Under the pieces are notes generated by a model. That model searched no databases, was not told the DNA's origin, and saw nothing but the letters and a program-made list of their open reading frames with translations. Made by a program: the position numbers and the translations under genes. A stretch of DNA of 64,000 nucleotides. It comes from Castanea sativa. Taxonomy: Eukaryota; Streptophyta; Magnoliopsida; Fagales; Fagaceae. Of the stretch, positions 1 to 11,099 are shown piece by piece. Position 1 is the first letter of the stretch, and each line of letters opens with the position of its first letter. The stretch spans positions 1,984,001 through 2,048,000 of the forward strand of contig NC_134022.1 of assembly GCF_040712315.1 (NCBI RefSeq). The letters are read 5' to 3'.

Positions 1-479
1 TCCAAATGTTTACCCGTGACCAACATGCTTTTGCCTCAATGCAAATAGCATGGGCCTTATAAAAGAAAGATGGGTAAATGGATGGGGTTTTTACACTGAG
101 GGCCTATGTATATTTCACCGAGGGCAGACTGTGGCTCTTCACTGCATTCTTGATAATATCTTTTGCCTGTTATAGTATTTATGTAATTTAAGATGAACAA
201 ACAATTTAACATGGTCATTTTGGATGCTCATTGTTGTCATTTCTGTTAAGTGCTGTTTTGCTTCTTGTGAACAACATTGAGTGCTTGAGTCTAATTGCTT
301 CTGGTTTGGTGTGGGTCTTAAAATGTTGGAACTCTCTCTCTTCCTCTCTCATTTGTGCATGCACACTTAAAAAAAATACTTTTGTTGACTTGTGATTTTG
401 TATTAATTTTGGATGATTTTGGATGAAAGTTTATACACTTGGTGACTAGAATCTCTCTCTTCATCTGTGAATACTTCAG

Positions 480-601
480 AGCTTCACGGGATTGACCGGA
501 CAATACTAATGCGAGCTTTGAGAGTACTAGAACAAAAGGGGAAGCTTGCTATATTCAAGGGAACCTCGGCTGATGATGAAGGCGTGAAATTCTCCATGTA
601 A
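480..601 (+). CDS. VPS25: VPS25 (ESCRT-II subunit), last coding exon only
   Basis: The frame reads (E)LHGIDRTILMRAL, then a basic stretch, then GTSADDEGVKFSM and a TAA stop at 599-601. This is the conserved C-terminal winged-helix end of VPS25, the ESCRT-II subunit that links to ESCRT-III during sorting of ubiquitinated membrane proteins into multivesicular bodies. A pyrimidine-rich tract ending in TTCAG at 475-479 is a good acceptor. The first codon (GAG, Glu) is split, so the intron is phase 1. Bases 1-479 show no other coding exon and are probably intron, so the rest of the gene lies before the window. Identity is by recognised family motif. The exon start is inferred from the AG and the frame. 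Confidence 0.85.
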
Positions 602-800
602 TCCCTTCAGTTTGCTTTCTTTCTACAGAATATATATAATCAGGCAATGCTGGGTGTTGCTGCTGGTCTGTTATAAATGTTATTACTGATCTCATTGAGT
701 TTCTTCGAATCTGTTTTGGGCCTTCGTCAGTTGGTGGAGACTAGCACCTGATGTATTGTTTGCATTAAATTTAACCTTTTCAAAGAATAAATTTGTCTTC
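602..800 (+). other. VPS25 3' untranslated region
   Basis: Sequence following the VPS25 stop codon. AATAAA at about 786-791 is a plausible poly(A) signal about 185 bases after the stop. No open frame of note. The 3' end is approximate. Confidence 0.5.
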
Positions 801-2297
801 CTTTTTATTTGAAGAGAGCCCCGTCACAAACCCTTTTTTTTAATGACAAGGGAACCCGGAACCTTTCTAAAGAAGAGTCATTTGGACTCTTCTCTCCTCT
901 AGTCAGTAAAACCTATTGGCAATTGAGCCTACTACTATAATCAATTGCTAGGTAATTCAAGGGCTTTCACTTCTGACAAAGCTAAGTAGTTTATGCTCAT
1001 GCCTAGGAGCAAGAGCCCCATCGCAAACTCAAACGCAAGGGTGACCATGGGAGCTTTAGAGTTAAAACACTTGAAAGCATTTGTGCATGTAGTTTGTGGT
1101 TGTTAAAAGTTAAAACAAAGATGCACCTGTTGTGTCCTAGACTTCTTATGCGTTATTTCGAGGCTCATTCGGTAACTAGTTAATTCTAGACTCTTATTTT
1201 TTGGTTCTTAATTGGCGAGTTACGTGTGTATTGGGTTTTAAAATTATGATTCATCGTTTTATTCTGGGGAAAGAAGATCATTTGTATTGGAGCTCATTAA
1301 GAACTAAGAAGTATAGGTTTCAATGTAAAACTGATAGAGGTTTAAGAGCTTGGCTTTTCTCAAGATTGATACGTATCTACAATGTCTTCGTTCTTATGTG
1401 AATATGGGGAGGATTTGTTGAGGGGGAAGAGTATGATACGAAGAGGTGGCTTAATCTTCTTCCCTAAAAATATGCCTAATTAATTTTAAAAAACCAGCAA
1501 ATATCGAAACTAATTAAGAATCAGGCCAGAGAGCAATACAATTTACAACGCACCAAATGCCATATCCACCAAAAGACAAGCGATGACACATGTTCACTTG
1601 TTCAGACACCAAATGCCTTAAAAGCCCCCTGGATCAGTAAACAATAAAATTGCGTCAGCTCAGAGTTAGGATTTCAATTAAAGTGTGCTGAAATATGAAC
1701 CCTCTTTTTCTTTTTCTTTTTCTTTTTTTTTGTGTGTGTGTGTGTGTGAATTGAACCCTCTTTTTTAATCCCATGATAATCCAAATTTGCATTCATTTAG
1801 TATTGACAAAGTATCAACAAATGGAAAAATACAAAATAATTATTTCTTAATAACTTACAATTCAATTATCTTTCAAATTGGAATTCGGCATGATAATCTC
1901 CAAATCATATATAATTGAGTTTGTACTAAACGTTATAGCAATTTTCTTTTCAATGTATAAATTAAAGAGTGTTAAAAAAGATCATATTTCAATTGAATCA
2001 TTTGAATTTTTTCGTTTGAAAAAGTAAAATATTATAGCTGACTTACCCATGTTGTATGAATAAAGTAAAAGTGTCATTATTGAGTATGTGGTTGCGTGCA
2101 TTTTTTTTTTTTTTTTTGCTAGGCCTAATTCCATTTTTGCCTATTTACGTGAGTGATTAATGCATAAATCTCACAAGACAATCACATAAACTTCAAATTA
2201 GAATGAACATAAAATATTGACATTTAAAAATAAAGGTCTCTGAACACACGTAATGCGTGCAATGAGACTAATATAAATTATTATTATTATTATTATT
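801..2297. other. intergenic, no gene seen
   Basis: AT-rich sequence with a short pyrimidine and TG microsatellite at about 1702-1748 and a T-run near 2101-2117. Small open frames are AT-composition shadows without recognisable domains. Confidence 0.5.
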
Positions 2298-2302
2298 ACT
2301 AT

Positions 2303-3014
2303 TGTAGGGACACGATTTTCAGACCAAGCCCAAAATGTAAGGGATCTTGGCCCGGTGAACTCAGTACAATAAATTTGTAGAGAATTGGTTAAAGAGTTAG
2401 GCTTTAATACATGGATAACAGTTATATATGGTTTTGGATGATGAGCCAACAAGAATTGAACCCGGTTTGTGCGAGAAAGTTTGTCCTTGGCACAGTTCGA
2501 GAAGCTTTGTTCTAGTATATATTGGATGACAATGATTACAGGAGTTGTTGAGATTGCTACAGTGCTTTCTCTTCTCCTTTTTCCATCCCCTTTTCATGAA
2601 GGGTCTCTTCCATTATATAGTTCTTTTTGGATGATCTTAATCCTACACTTGTTGATCTTTTGAGCCACCATTTGAGTGCTTGTTTCTGGCCTTCTGTGAG
2701 TTGTGGTTGCTAAGGTAGTATTGTTTAGGGGTCTTTTCCACATAAATGCGGTCAGAAAGTTAGTTACAGGGCATTCAATGCGGTGTAGCAGCTTTCCCTT
2801 AAATATTCTTGAGTCCTTATCCCTCTTGTACGTTCATGATGCTCGTCCCTATCATTAGAACTTCTTGGAAGGTCACTTTGATCATTAGGACCTATACTTA
2901 ATCTGCGTTTAGCTTATCCTAGGAGATATTCCTCCTCGAACTCGGACTCGAACTCGGACTACTCACGATCTCGGCCAAAGCCCTACGCTCTCGGCCGAAG
3001 CCCATGACCCTACA
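2303..3014. mobile_element. solo LTR (712 bp) with exact 5-bp TSD
   Basis: The sequence begins TGTAGGGACAC and ends GACCCTACA, so the ends are the inverted pair TGTAGGG/CCCTACA. It is flanked on both sides by ACTAT (2298-2302 and 3015-3019). These are the marks of an LTR-retrotransposon footprint left after LTR-LTR recombination. No internal gag-pol sequence is present. Superfamily cannot be fixed from an LTR alone; the style is Gypsy-like. The short ORFs inside are not genes. Confidence 0.85.
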
Positions 3015-3054
3015 ACTATTATTTAAACAATCAATATGTATCTAGAAGAATTAC

Positions 3055-3180
3055 ATCAAGCTTTAAAGTGGGAAAAGTCTTATATGCACCAGTCTCATGA
3101 GACCCATAACCATATCCCATTGACATGTGAGTTAAAGTGGAAAAATTCTTATACTCATCAGTCTCATGAGACCGACAAGA
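3055..3180. repeat. short tandem duplication, about 65-80 bp unit
   Basis: Two diverged direct copies share TTAAAGTGG, then AAA(A)(A/G)TCTTAT, then CAGTCTCATGAGACC. The CTCATGAG core is palindromic. The local open frame (KWEKSYMHQSHET then KWKNSYTHQSHET) only reflects this repeat. Confidence 0.55.
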
Positions 3181-3244
3181 GATACTTTCTCCTTAATGTG
3201 ATCAGCAAACAACAAAAGGCCTTAAAATAACCAGACATGAGCAT

Positions 3245-4127
3245 AGTTGTCAGTATCGTACGATACGCAATACATATCGTATCATGTGTAAAAAGTTCCG
3301 TATCGTAAGTACTCATGAATCGTACGATACAATGTGTGTATCATATTGTAAAATTGTACATATTGTATGATACAAAAGCAAATGCTTTAAAATGAGATTT
3401 TTTTGTTAAAATTTGTATTTTTATTTGAATCTAACAAGTTGTTAGACTTGTTTTAAACACAAAATTATTAAGTTACTTAATTTAACCTAATAAAAAAATA
3501 TAATCATAAGTGTTTTTCTCTTCTCTTTCTTTTGCAAAATATGGACTACACAATATACATTTGCACTTCACTTTAATATTTACAAATTTATTTTCTATAC
3601 TATAAATAAGATATTAATTGATAATAAAATTATTTTAAAATTTTTTTCAATATTGTTATAAGTCCAAGAAACTAGAATGCCAAGAAACTTTTGTAAAAAT
3701 TATTAAAATAAAAAGAATAAGAAGAGATAGTAAATGTTAATGACGATGATAAACATGATAATGATATTGACTTAAATAAGGTTGATTAGCCAATATAATG
3801 AAAATAAATTATTATTATTGGGTCATTTGTAATATATTATCACTTGAATTTAAGCAACTTGAATGTGTATGTCATAATTAAGCACGTGCTAGTTTGATTT
3901 ACTTAGTTAGCCTGTTAAATATTATTACATATGTGATGAATAAATTAGTCATTAGTTGAATATATTATAAATTTCTAATGAATATACCCTTTATATATGT
4001 ATATTCATAATTTTTTTACAAATTTTATTAAGTGTTTGTGTATTTTACAATATATGATACAATACAATATACGATACAGAAAAATAAAAAATTGATTCAT
4101 GATACGATTCACGTTTTGATAACTATG
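3245..4127. mobile_element. putative non-autonomous DNA element rich in GTATCGTA words
   Basis: The left end reads CATAGTTGTCA and the right end is the inverse of CATAGTTATCA. Just inside both ends lie repeated ATCGTACGATAC/GTATCGTA-type words, with an AT-rich interior between them. No clear TSD was found, so exact borders and superfamily are uncertain. Plant genomes carry repeats of this type; assignment to a family would need a repeat library. Confidence 0.45.
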
Positions 4128-5149
4128 GACCTAAGCATTTGATTATTCACTTGAGGTATATACACTTCCTATCTACACACACCAGTTTATTAGAGGAGGA
4201 ATCATTTGGAATAGTTTTATTTTTTCTTCTAATTTTGAATTCTTAAAAGATGACATTTCTCTTTAATGAATAATGAAGTGTTAGACCCACTGCAAGTGAG
4301 GGTCTAGTATATATTGGACGCATCTTGCAAGATTAGAAAAGTCTATTGGTATTCAGGTGGCATGAAAATTAGATGGCCAAGTATGTGGCTTTGTCTCATT
4401 GCCTTAAGATTTAAGAATACCATGTGGTTGTGTTTTAAAAATAAACATTTGCTATTTACCGTTCATATGGATTCCTTAACGCCATCCAAATGGATGTGGA
4501 GACATCACATCAGACGTGTGTTTATATGAAAAAAAAGTTATATATGCCAATAATGCCATTCATCCAAATGGATGCGGGAGACGTGTTTATATGAAAATAA
4601 AAATTAAGTTATTTATGCAATTTTGCACGTATTTGACAAAGAGATGACATTTTCCTCAAAAAAAGAAAAAGAAAAAAAAGATAACATTTGTAAATGATAG
4701 TTATTTACTACAAAAACAAGCCCCTCCCTTGATTTGTGGGGTAGTTACTACTAGCTGGAAATAACTACAATCCATTACCTACAAAGAGAAGATTTGATTC
4801 TATAAAAAAGCTCTCCAACATCATCCAACATTAATGTAGACAAATCAAAAATTTTAATACCTCTATCAAGAAGAATTTGGTTTTCAACAAATGCTGGCAT
4901 CTCAGATCCAAGTGTTCCAACTCAATTAGGAGTTACTAATTATTATTATTTAAAATTTTAGAGTAAACAGTAATTAATTACTCACTCCAGGTTTGGAGAA
5001 ATGTCATAAACTCCCCTCTTATTTTTATAAACAACACTGCACCCTTAATTAAGGTTTTGATTTATTCAACAAATAACCCCATCATCATTTACATATTTCC
5101 ATAACAAAGGGTGAAAGTAAAAAATAATAATCTCATTTTAAAAAATATA
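4128..5149. other. intergenic, no gene seen
   Basis: AT-rich. It contains a short direct duplication around 4480-4600, where ATCCAAATGGATG and GACGTGTTTATATGAAAA-like strings each occur twice. Nothing else is recognisable. Confidence 0.45.
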
Positions 5150-6351
5150 GGGAAAATTGCATTAAACTCACCTGTGGTCAGTTTGCCTATCTGTGATTTA
5201 AAAAGTGACACTCTACCCACCTGAGATAAGTTTTGTTTGTCTCCAGTTACCCACCTCTATTAAAAACAAGGATAAATTTGTATTTTTATTACCCTTTTAT
5301 GTCTCTCTCCTCCCAAAACATAAAAAACTAAAAAAAATCAAAAGAAAAGAAGATCTAAAAGTTAGGTTTTGTAAAAATTAAAAACATTTAACCAAAACAA
5401 TCCTCCAACTAAAATTAAGAACACTCAATCAATCTTGATAACTCTATTTTCTTCTCATCATTAGCACAATAAAGATAATCCAACCAAATGATATTTCTTT
5501 GATTTGTGTGTGTGCAAATGCAAGTAAGATGAGATCTCTTTCAATAAAGGAAAAGGAGAGGGTAATGGTTGATTGGGAGGCACTGTTAGAAGCCCAAAAC
5601 CACACCAAACTCAGTTTCTTTATTAAAAATGTCTACACGTGCACCTCTGCAATGCCATTGTTTATATTGACTCTATCTAAGATTCTGAGTACTTGTCACG
5701 TTGTTAATTGTTGTGGCTGCTTTACAACAGTGAAATTTGGAAAGCAATTCTTCAATCCATATAGAAAATTTCACGTGAATGAAACTAATGGGAATGCTGA
5801 TACATGGAGGTCTGATTTTAAGTATAATACGTTGTACAATTGCCTTTCCTTCTTGATATTTTTTAACTATAGTTTTTTCATGCACTAAGGGCAACTGTTT
5901 CTGAAATTGAAAACCTGCACATTGTTCGGTTGTTTCGCTCCTAGAACCATGTATGGCTCGACTCTTCGTCCTTTCATGAATAGTTCAAAAAAATAATTAG
6001 TCATGTCCCATACTCTATCAAAGTTTAGATCAAATATCCACATAACCCAAACTTTCTCAAGAAAGGCCAATACAAAGTATTTTTAATTTTTACAAGAAAA
6101 ATATTATATTTGTCCTTAAATTTTATAAAACCTAGCTTTTTAATTTTTTTTTTTCTTAATTTTTTTAGATTTTTATATTTTAAGAGGAGGGAGATATAAA
6201 ATAATAGCAAAAATATAAATTTATTCATATTTTTAACAGAGGTGAGTAACGAGAGAGTAACAAAACTTATCTCATGTAAGTAAAATGACATTTTTCAAAT
6301 CATCGATAGGCAAAGTGATTTAGAGTCTAAGGGAATTTATTGTGATTTCCC
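5150..6351. mobile_element. Mutator-like element with long TIRs (about 240 bp)
   Basis: The left arm starts GGGAAAATTGCATTAAACTC at 5150. The right arm, read inverted from 6351, starts GGGAAATCACAATAAATTCC. The two arms stay alignable for about 230-250 bases, sharing TTTGCCTATC, TGAGATAAGTTTTGTT and an AAAACTAAAAAAA-type end. Long TIRs starting GGG with a following CACCTGTGGT motif are typical of plant MULEs. The 700-bp interior has one 129-codon open frame at 5499-5888 (+) that I do not recognise and no transposase. Flanks are A/T-rich and do not give a clean 9-bp TSD. Confidence 0.65.
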
Positions 6352-6974
6352 AATATATATGAGTTAGAATTTTCATTGAGATTTTTGATGCACTCCTAGA
6401 GAATGTGGATTTCAACAAATGCTGCCATCTCTTTAAATGCTCCAACTAAAACTATTAAACTAATTGAATTGCGTATCTAGCTAGCCATTTTGTGTGCCAC
6501 CTGGTAAATTCAAAATAAATACGTTGAATAAGGTATATTCAAAATTTATCACTAAATGATATAGGTACCCGTTGAATTGAAACATAAAACATATTGAATG
6601 ACACTAGATTGTTGGAAATTTCGACTCGGGCCAATCTATCTTTATTTGCTCTTTCAATGAATACATAGAAAAAGGTGGGCCAGTCTAAATTTTCAACCAA
6701 ATGATATTACGTACCCGTTTGTCATTGTTGGATTTTTGACCAAATTATATAGTATCCATCTTGGTCTTGCTCGTGCATATGTCATTGTTGAAATTACCCG
6801 TTTGTCTTGCTCGTGCACGAATGTACTGTTCACGGATCCCACAAATTTTACTTATAACTTTTTCATTAAAAATGGGTCTTAACACTATTCACACATTTAA
6901 AAATTATTTTACTACAGTATTTTCAGTTTTTAATTTCAACCAAATAAGTTCTATCTAAATGGACTCTTAATAAC
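6352..6974. other. intergenic, upstream of the P450 pseudogene
   Basis: AT-rich with partial local duplications (CCGTTTGTC...TTGTTG words at about 6716-6800). No gene or complete element is visible. Confidence 0.4.
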
Positions 6975-6977
6975 CAG

Positions 6978-6992
6978 CTTTATAAAAGCCAC
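6978..6992 (+). promoter_or_regulatory. TATA box of the CYP96A-type pseudogene
   Basis: GCTTTATAAAAGCC lies about 60 bases before the ATG at 7045. The intact inverted copy has CTCTATAAAAGCC at a matching distance, so the promoter core was duplicated with the gene. Confidence 0.6.
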
Positions 6993-7044
6993 CTTAAAGA
7001 CCACGTAGAAACAACCTCAAAAGATTGTTTAGATACCAAACCCA

Positions 7045-9006
7045 ATGGCTATATTTGATTACATTATGATATTGATGCCATTTCTTTGCTTTCTCTTCCT
7101 CTTTCATTGGAGTTGGAAGAGGATATCACCCATTACAAACTGGCCAATTGTTGGAATGTTGCCTGGGCTTCTTTGCAAAGGCACCACATATCCATGAGTA
7201 TGCAACCCAAGTTCTGAAACAAAGGGGTGGGACATTTTGGTTCAAAGGACCATGGTTTGCAAACATGGACTTTTTGGTCACTTGTGATCCCATGAATGTG
7301 CGCTACATATCAAGCAAAAACTTCGCCAACTATCGAAAGGGTCCAGAGTTTAAAAAGCTTTTTGAACCTTTCGGTGATGGGGTTCTCACTTCTGATTCAG
7401 ATTCATGGAAATCCTTCAGGAAATTAATTCATTCGCTGATTAAACACAGAAAGTTCCAGCTATTTCAAGAGAGATCTATGCGGCAAAAAGTATCACAAGG
7501 CCTTTTCCCTGTTCTTGATCATGTATCAAGACTAGGAACTGAGCTGGACTTGCAAGATGTTTCTCAGAGGTTTAGAGCATCCACAGCAGTAGAGCTAAAA
7601 AATTAGCTTTTTATCTCTATCAAAAGTTACTTTATTTATTTTACCTATATATATCTACACACATGCTACAGCAGTAGATCTATTTTAGTTTTCAACACAA
7701 TAAAATAATATAAACATCACAATAAAATAATATATTTTCTACAATAAAATAATATATCTCACAACTCAAAATTCATTCATAGCACCAACTACAATAAAAT
7801 AATATTTTTTTTGTTTAACTCTCATGAACAATGCACATCTATCTATAGATGTGCACTATTCATTAGAGCTAAAAAAAATAGATTTAGCTCCACTGCTGGA
7901 GTATGCTTTTTGGTGTTTGAAGAGCTAAAAAATACCAATATACTAATATACCACCACTGCTGTGAGTGCTCTTACCTTTGATAATACATGCTTGCTGGTT
8001 CTAGGCTTTGATCCAAACTGCCTTTCTGTCGACTTACCAGAAGTGGCAAGTAGAAGAGCATTCGACAAAGTAGAGGGGGCTGTGTTTTACCTGCATATGG
8101 TGCCGGAATTCATTTGGAGGATACAGAAATGGCTGAATATAGGAGAAGAGAAAAAGCTAAGCGGAGCCATGGAGACCTTAGATAGCTTCTTGTACCAGTG
8201 CATATCATTGAAGCAAGAAGAATTTCGCAGGCACAGAGACCAAATAGAACAAGTTGATGAGGAGAAGGATGAGGATTTTGACTTATTAACAGTTTGCATG
8301 GCAGAAAAATTAGAAGAAGAAGAAAAGGAAATTGGAGGAAACTTACACATGGATGCTTACAAAAAATCTGAGAGATATCTAAGAGACATTGCTTTCAATT
8401 TCACAGCAGCTGGGAAAGACACTGTGAATGCAGCTCTTACATGGCTTTTCTGGCTAATTATCACACACCCTTCGGTTGAAAAAAAGATTCTAGAAGAGAT
8501 CAAAGAGAATTTACAGGCCAAAGAAGGTGGAGATTGGAGGTTTTTCAATGTAGAAGAGCTAGGTAAACTAGTTTATCTCCATGCAGCCATTTGTGAGACC
8601 CTTCGGTTATACCCATCAGTACCTTTCAATCAAAGAGTCTTTATTCAACCAGACACTCTTCCAAGTGGCCACCGTATTGAAGCAAATACGAAGGTAATGG
8701 TGTCTCTGTATTCAATGGGAGGTATGGGGTGATGATTGCTTGGAGTTCAGGCCTGAGAGATGGATCAACGAGCAAGGAGGAATCATTCACGTACCATCTT
8801 ACAAGTTTATTGCGTTTAATACAGGACCTAGGAGTTGCCTGGGTCAAGACTTAACTTTCTTTCAAATGAAGACAATTGCAACCGCTATACTTTGGAATTA
8901 TCGTCTTCAAATGGTTGAAGGTCATCCTATTTCTCCATGTCTTTCCGTTATGCTGCATATGAAACATGGTTTGAAGGTTAGGGTCTCCAAGAGAAGTGAT
9001 GTATGA
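7045..9006 (+). pseudogene. CYP96A-type cytochrome P450 pseudogene (alkane hydroxylase MAH1-like)
   Basis: This is a near-duplicate of the intact P450 at 26981-28549. It keeps the N-terminal membrane anchor, the WPIVGMLPGLL proline region, the I-helix AAGKDT, the ETLRLYPSVPF ExxR helix and the heme-binding GPRSCLGQD. Three lesions break it: one extra A in an A-run at 7177-7179 (CTTTGCAAAGGC against CTTTGCAAGGC in the intact copy), which brings a stop soon after; a 397-bp MITE at 7575-7971; and loss of 11 bases near 8727-8731, after which the frame meets TGATGA. The coding frame resumes at 8740 and ends VSKRSDV at 9006. There is no intron: the gap between the two halves is wholly explained by the MITE and its 3-bp duplication. 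The family hydroxylates very-long-chain alkanes in wax synthesis, but this copy cannot make a full enzyme. Confidence 0.9.
7575..7971. mobile_element. Tourist/Harbinger-like MITE (397 bp) inside the P450 pseudogene
   Basis: The ends are GAGCATCCACAGCAGT and the inverse of GAGCACTCACAGCAGT, flanked by TTA at 7572-7574 and 7972-7974. Removing the element and one TTA restores the reading ...GAGGTTTACCTTTGAT, exactly as in the intact copy. A 3-bp TTA duplication and GAGCA-type TIRs mark PIF/Harbinger (Tourist-like) MITEs. The inner part repeats AGAGCTAAAAAA at both sides and carries ACAATAAAATAATAT subrepeats. Confidence 0.88.
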
Positions 9007-9394
9007 GGACGGGTATGGTTTTTTTAGGACGAGTACTTGGTGGTGGAGATTGTAGTAATAATGACAATAAAGCATGCATGGCTCTCTTTTGACTAGTTCT
9101 ATTGTATATCTGTATGACATGCTTGCACAACAACAATAGTAGCATGATGCATGATTAGTTTATATTTATACGTAAGTGATACTTATTTTGTAAGATTTGA
9201 TGTAAGAATAATTTTAAATTATCAATCAAGTAGGAGCGTTTAATGAAAAAGATAGTATCCAATAATAACATTTTTTTTGGGTGCCAAGTTATAATAGTTT
9301 CACCAAGAGCCTTGTACTAAACTGGTTGTTACATTTTGATTTTTTTACGGAAATATCCATAATAGTAATCTTTCATTCTCATTATAGCTATTAG

Positions 9395-9451
<57 letters not shown>
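9007..9451. other. 3' flank shared with the intact P450 copy, then (TA)n
   Basis: About 200 bases after the stop still align with the flank of the intact copy: GCTCTCTTTTGA, GACATGC, ATGATTAGTT and AAGTGATACTTATTTT occur in the same order in both. This shows that the duplication extended past the coding region. A (TA)n tract fills about 9398-9451 and borders the Pack-MULE-like element. Confidence 0.6.
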
Positions 9452-9454
<3 letters not shown>

Positions 9455-10588
9455 TTTAAGTTACACCAAGAGTTACACATTTTTTAAACCGTTAGATTTA
9501 AGTAGATCCAACGGTTAAAAAAAGACCATCATTATTACAAATATTTTTATACTTATCTCTAAATCCAAAAACGTTTGACGTCTGATTCTCTCTCTCTCCT
9601 CCACCATTGTTCCACCTCAACAGATTGCCAGCAGAAGAAAAAAAAAAAAAACCAAGCCGAACACTAACAATAATGGGTTAATCCCCATATGGTGGTGGAA
9701 GGAGTACACAGATTTGGTTAAAAAATAATAATATAAAAAACAAACTAGCCAATTCAACAAGCAAACTTGTTTCAAATTATCAGAACTTTGATGCTCTAAA
9801 GTCCAAAGAGCTTTTTGGATGGAAAAACTAATGAACACACTATTTGGCTATTGAATTGTCCAAAGAAAGGTATCAAAGAAAAACCACAGCCATAGACTAT
9901 TGTAAGATTCTGTAAAGTGTAAACCAGTGCCAAAATCCGATAGTGTAGGATCGAGGGTGGAATTTACGAACTCTGGTGAACGAATCCCAGTCGAGAAGTC
10001 CTCTCTCGTAATCTTGAGTATTTGGGCCTCGGGATTGACACCTAACACTTGGTACGTCACGTTCATAGTCTTTATGGTAGCAACACTTCCCTGGCAATTG
10101 AGCTTTAATCCAGGATAGCCACAACTATATGGTCGGTTATCTCCCCAAAAAAGAAAACCAATGTTATTCAACTTTCCACAGTTAAACATATTGCTACAGC
10201 TCTCGTACATATCTTCATCGCATAAAGATAGAGGAATCTTGATGAAAAAGAAGAATATGAAAAATAAAGAAATAAGAAAAGGAGACGATGAGAGAACCCA
10301 CGAATTCATTTCTTGAGAGAAACTGAAAAAAATAAAAGGTGCTCGGCTTGGTTTTTTTTTTCTGCTGGCAATCTGTAAAGGTAGAACAATGGTGGGGGAG
10401 AAAGAGACAGAATCATAGAGAGAGAGTCAAACGTCAAATGTTTTTGGGGTTTAGAGATGAGTTTAGAAGGTAATAAATGAAAGTAATTAATGAGATCCTA
10501 ATAATAATATTTGTAATAATAATGGTCTTTTTTTAATCGTTGAATTTACTAAAATCTAACGATTTATCAAATGTGTAACTTGAACCTC
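9452..10588. mobile_element. Pack-MULE-like element, TIRs of about 210-250 bp
   Basis: The left arm (9452-9664) begins GAGTTTAAGTTACAC. The inverted right arm (10339-10588) begins GAGGTTCAAGTTACAC. Both then share a CGTTAGATTT block, AAAAAAAGACCAT, CATTTGACGT-like and CAGATTGCCAGCAGA strings and end near CCAAGCCGA(A/G)CAC. Both flanks offer TATATATAT, a possible 9-bp TSD, though this lies in a TA tract and is weak evidence. The interior carries the start of a receptor-kinase gene on the minus strand and no transposase, which fits a gene-capturing, non-autonomous MULE. Confidence 0.78.
9848..10309 (-). CDS. captured LRK10L/WAK-type receptor exon 1 fragment (GUB_WAK_bind)
   Basis: The 153-residue frame opens with a hydrophobic signal peptide (residues about 8-29). 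Next comes a cysteine-rich wall-binding domain with ESCSNMFNCGKLNNIGFLFWG, NRPYSCGYPGLKLNC and YQVLGVNPEAQILKITREDF. This is the galacturonan-binding N-terminal domain of leaf-rust-10-like / wall-associated receptor kinases, which is normally encoded by the first exon. The kinase part is absent. After LHFTESYN the frame runs into an unrelated tail (SLWLWFFFDTFLWTIQ), so the domain is cut short. It sits wholly between the two TIRs. It could make a small secreted protein if expressed; that is inference. Otherwise it is a dead fragment. Confidence 0.75.
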   Translation of the reverse strand: MNSWVLSSSPFLISLFFIFFFFIKIPLSLCDEDMYESCSNMFNCGKLNNIGFLFWGDNRPYSCGYPGLKLNCQGSVATIKTMNVTYQVLGVNPEAQILKITREDFSTGIRSPEFVNSTLDPTLSDFGTGLHFTESYNSLWLWFFFDTFLWTIQ

Positions 10589-11099
10589 TATATATATATA
10601 ACCGGACATCAAAAAATGTCTTTGCCAAATCTATACATTGAGAACAAAAGAAAGGTATCATAATGCTATGAAATTAATGGCCCATAGTTAATGTGGCTGA
10701 ACTTTATTACAATACGTTAGAAAGTTTCAAAATATTATATTACAAAAAATTGCTAGCTGTTTTTGACCACTTCAAATTAAATCAAATAGTAAACACTTAT
10801 GCATATACGGTAACTTATTATAACATAAAATAATTCAGCAATAGCTATATATTTAACGGTTGAAAACCTTCCATATATGACGTTATCATATCATATTCAA
10901 ATAAGAAAGTTTGAATACAAAACGTTTAGAATGGAAAGTTTATATTTGTAATAAAATTAAATATGTTGGCAATTATGGTATTAATTAATATCACGATAAC
11001 GTTCAAAAAATTTCTAATTAAAAACCATTGACAATAGCTATTCAAATTTTGAATTATATTTGAATTTCAAAATTTAGCTATCAACGTATCTAATATTAA
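10589..11099. other. intergenic, no gene seen
   Basis: AT-rich unique-looking sequence between two elements. No coding or RNA signature. Confidence 0.4.

Noticed and set aside
7588..7972. The gap between the two halves of the P450 pseudogene as a spliced intron
   Set aside because: The intact copy has no intron there, and the segment has TIRs and a TTA duplication, so it is a MITE.
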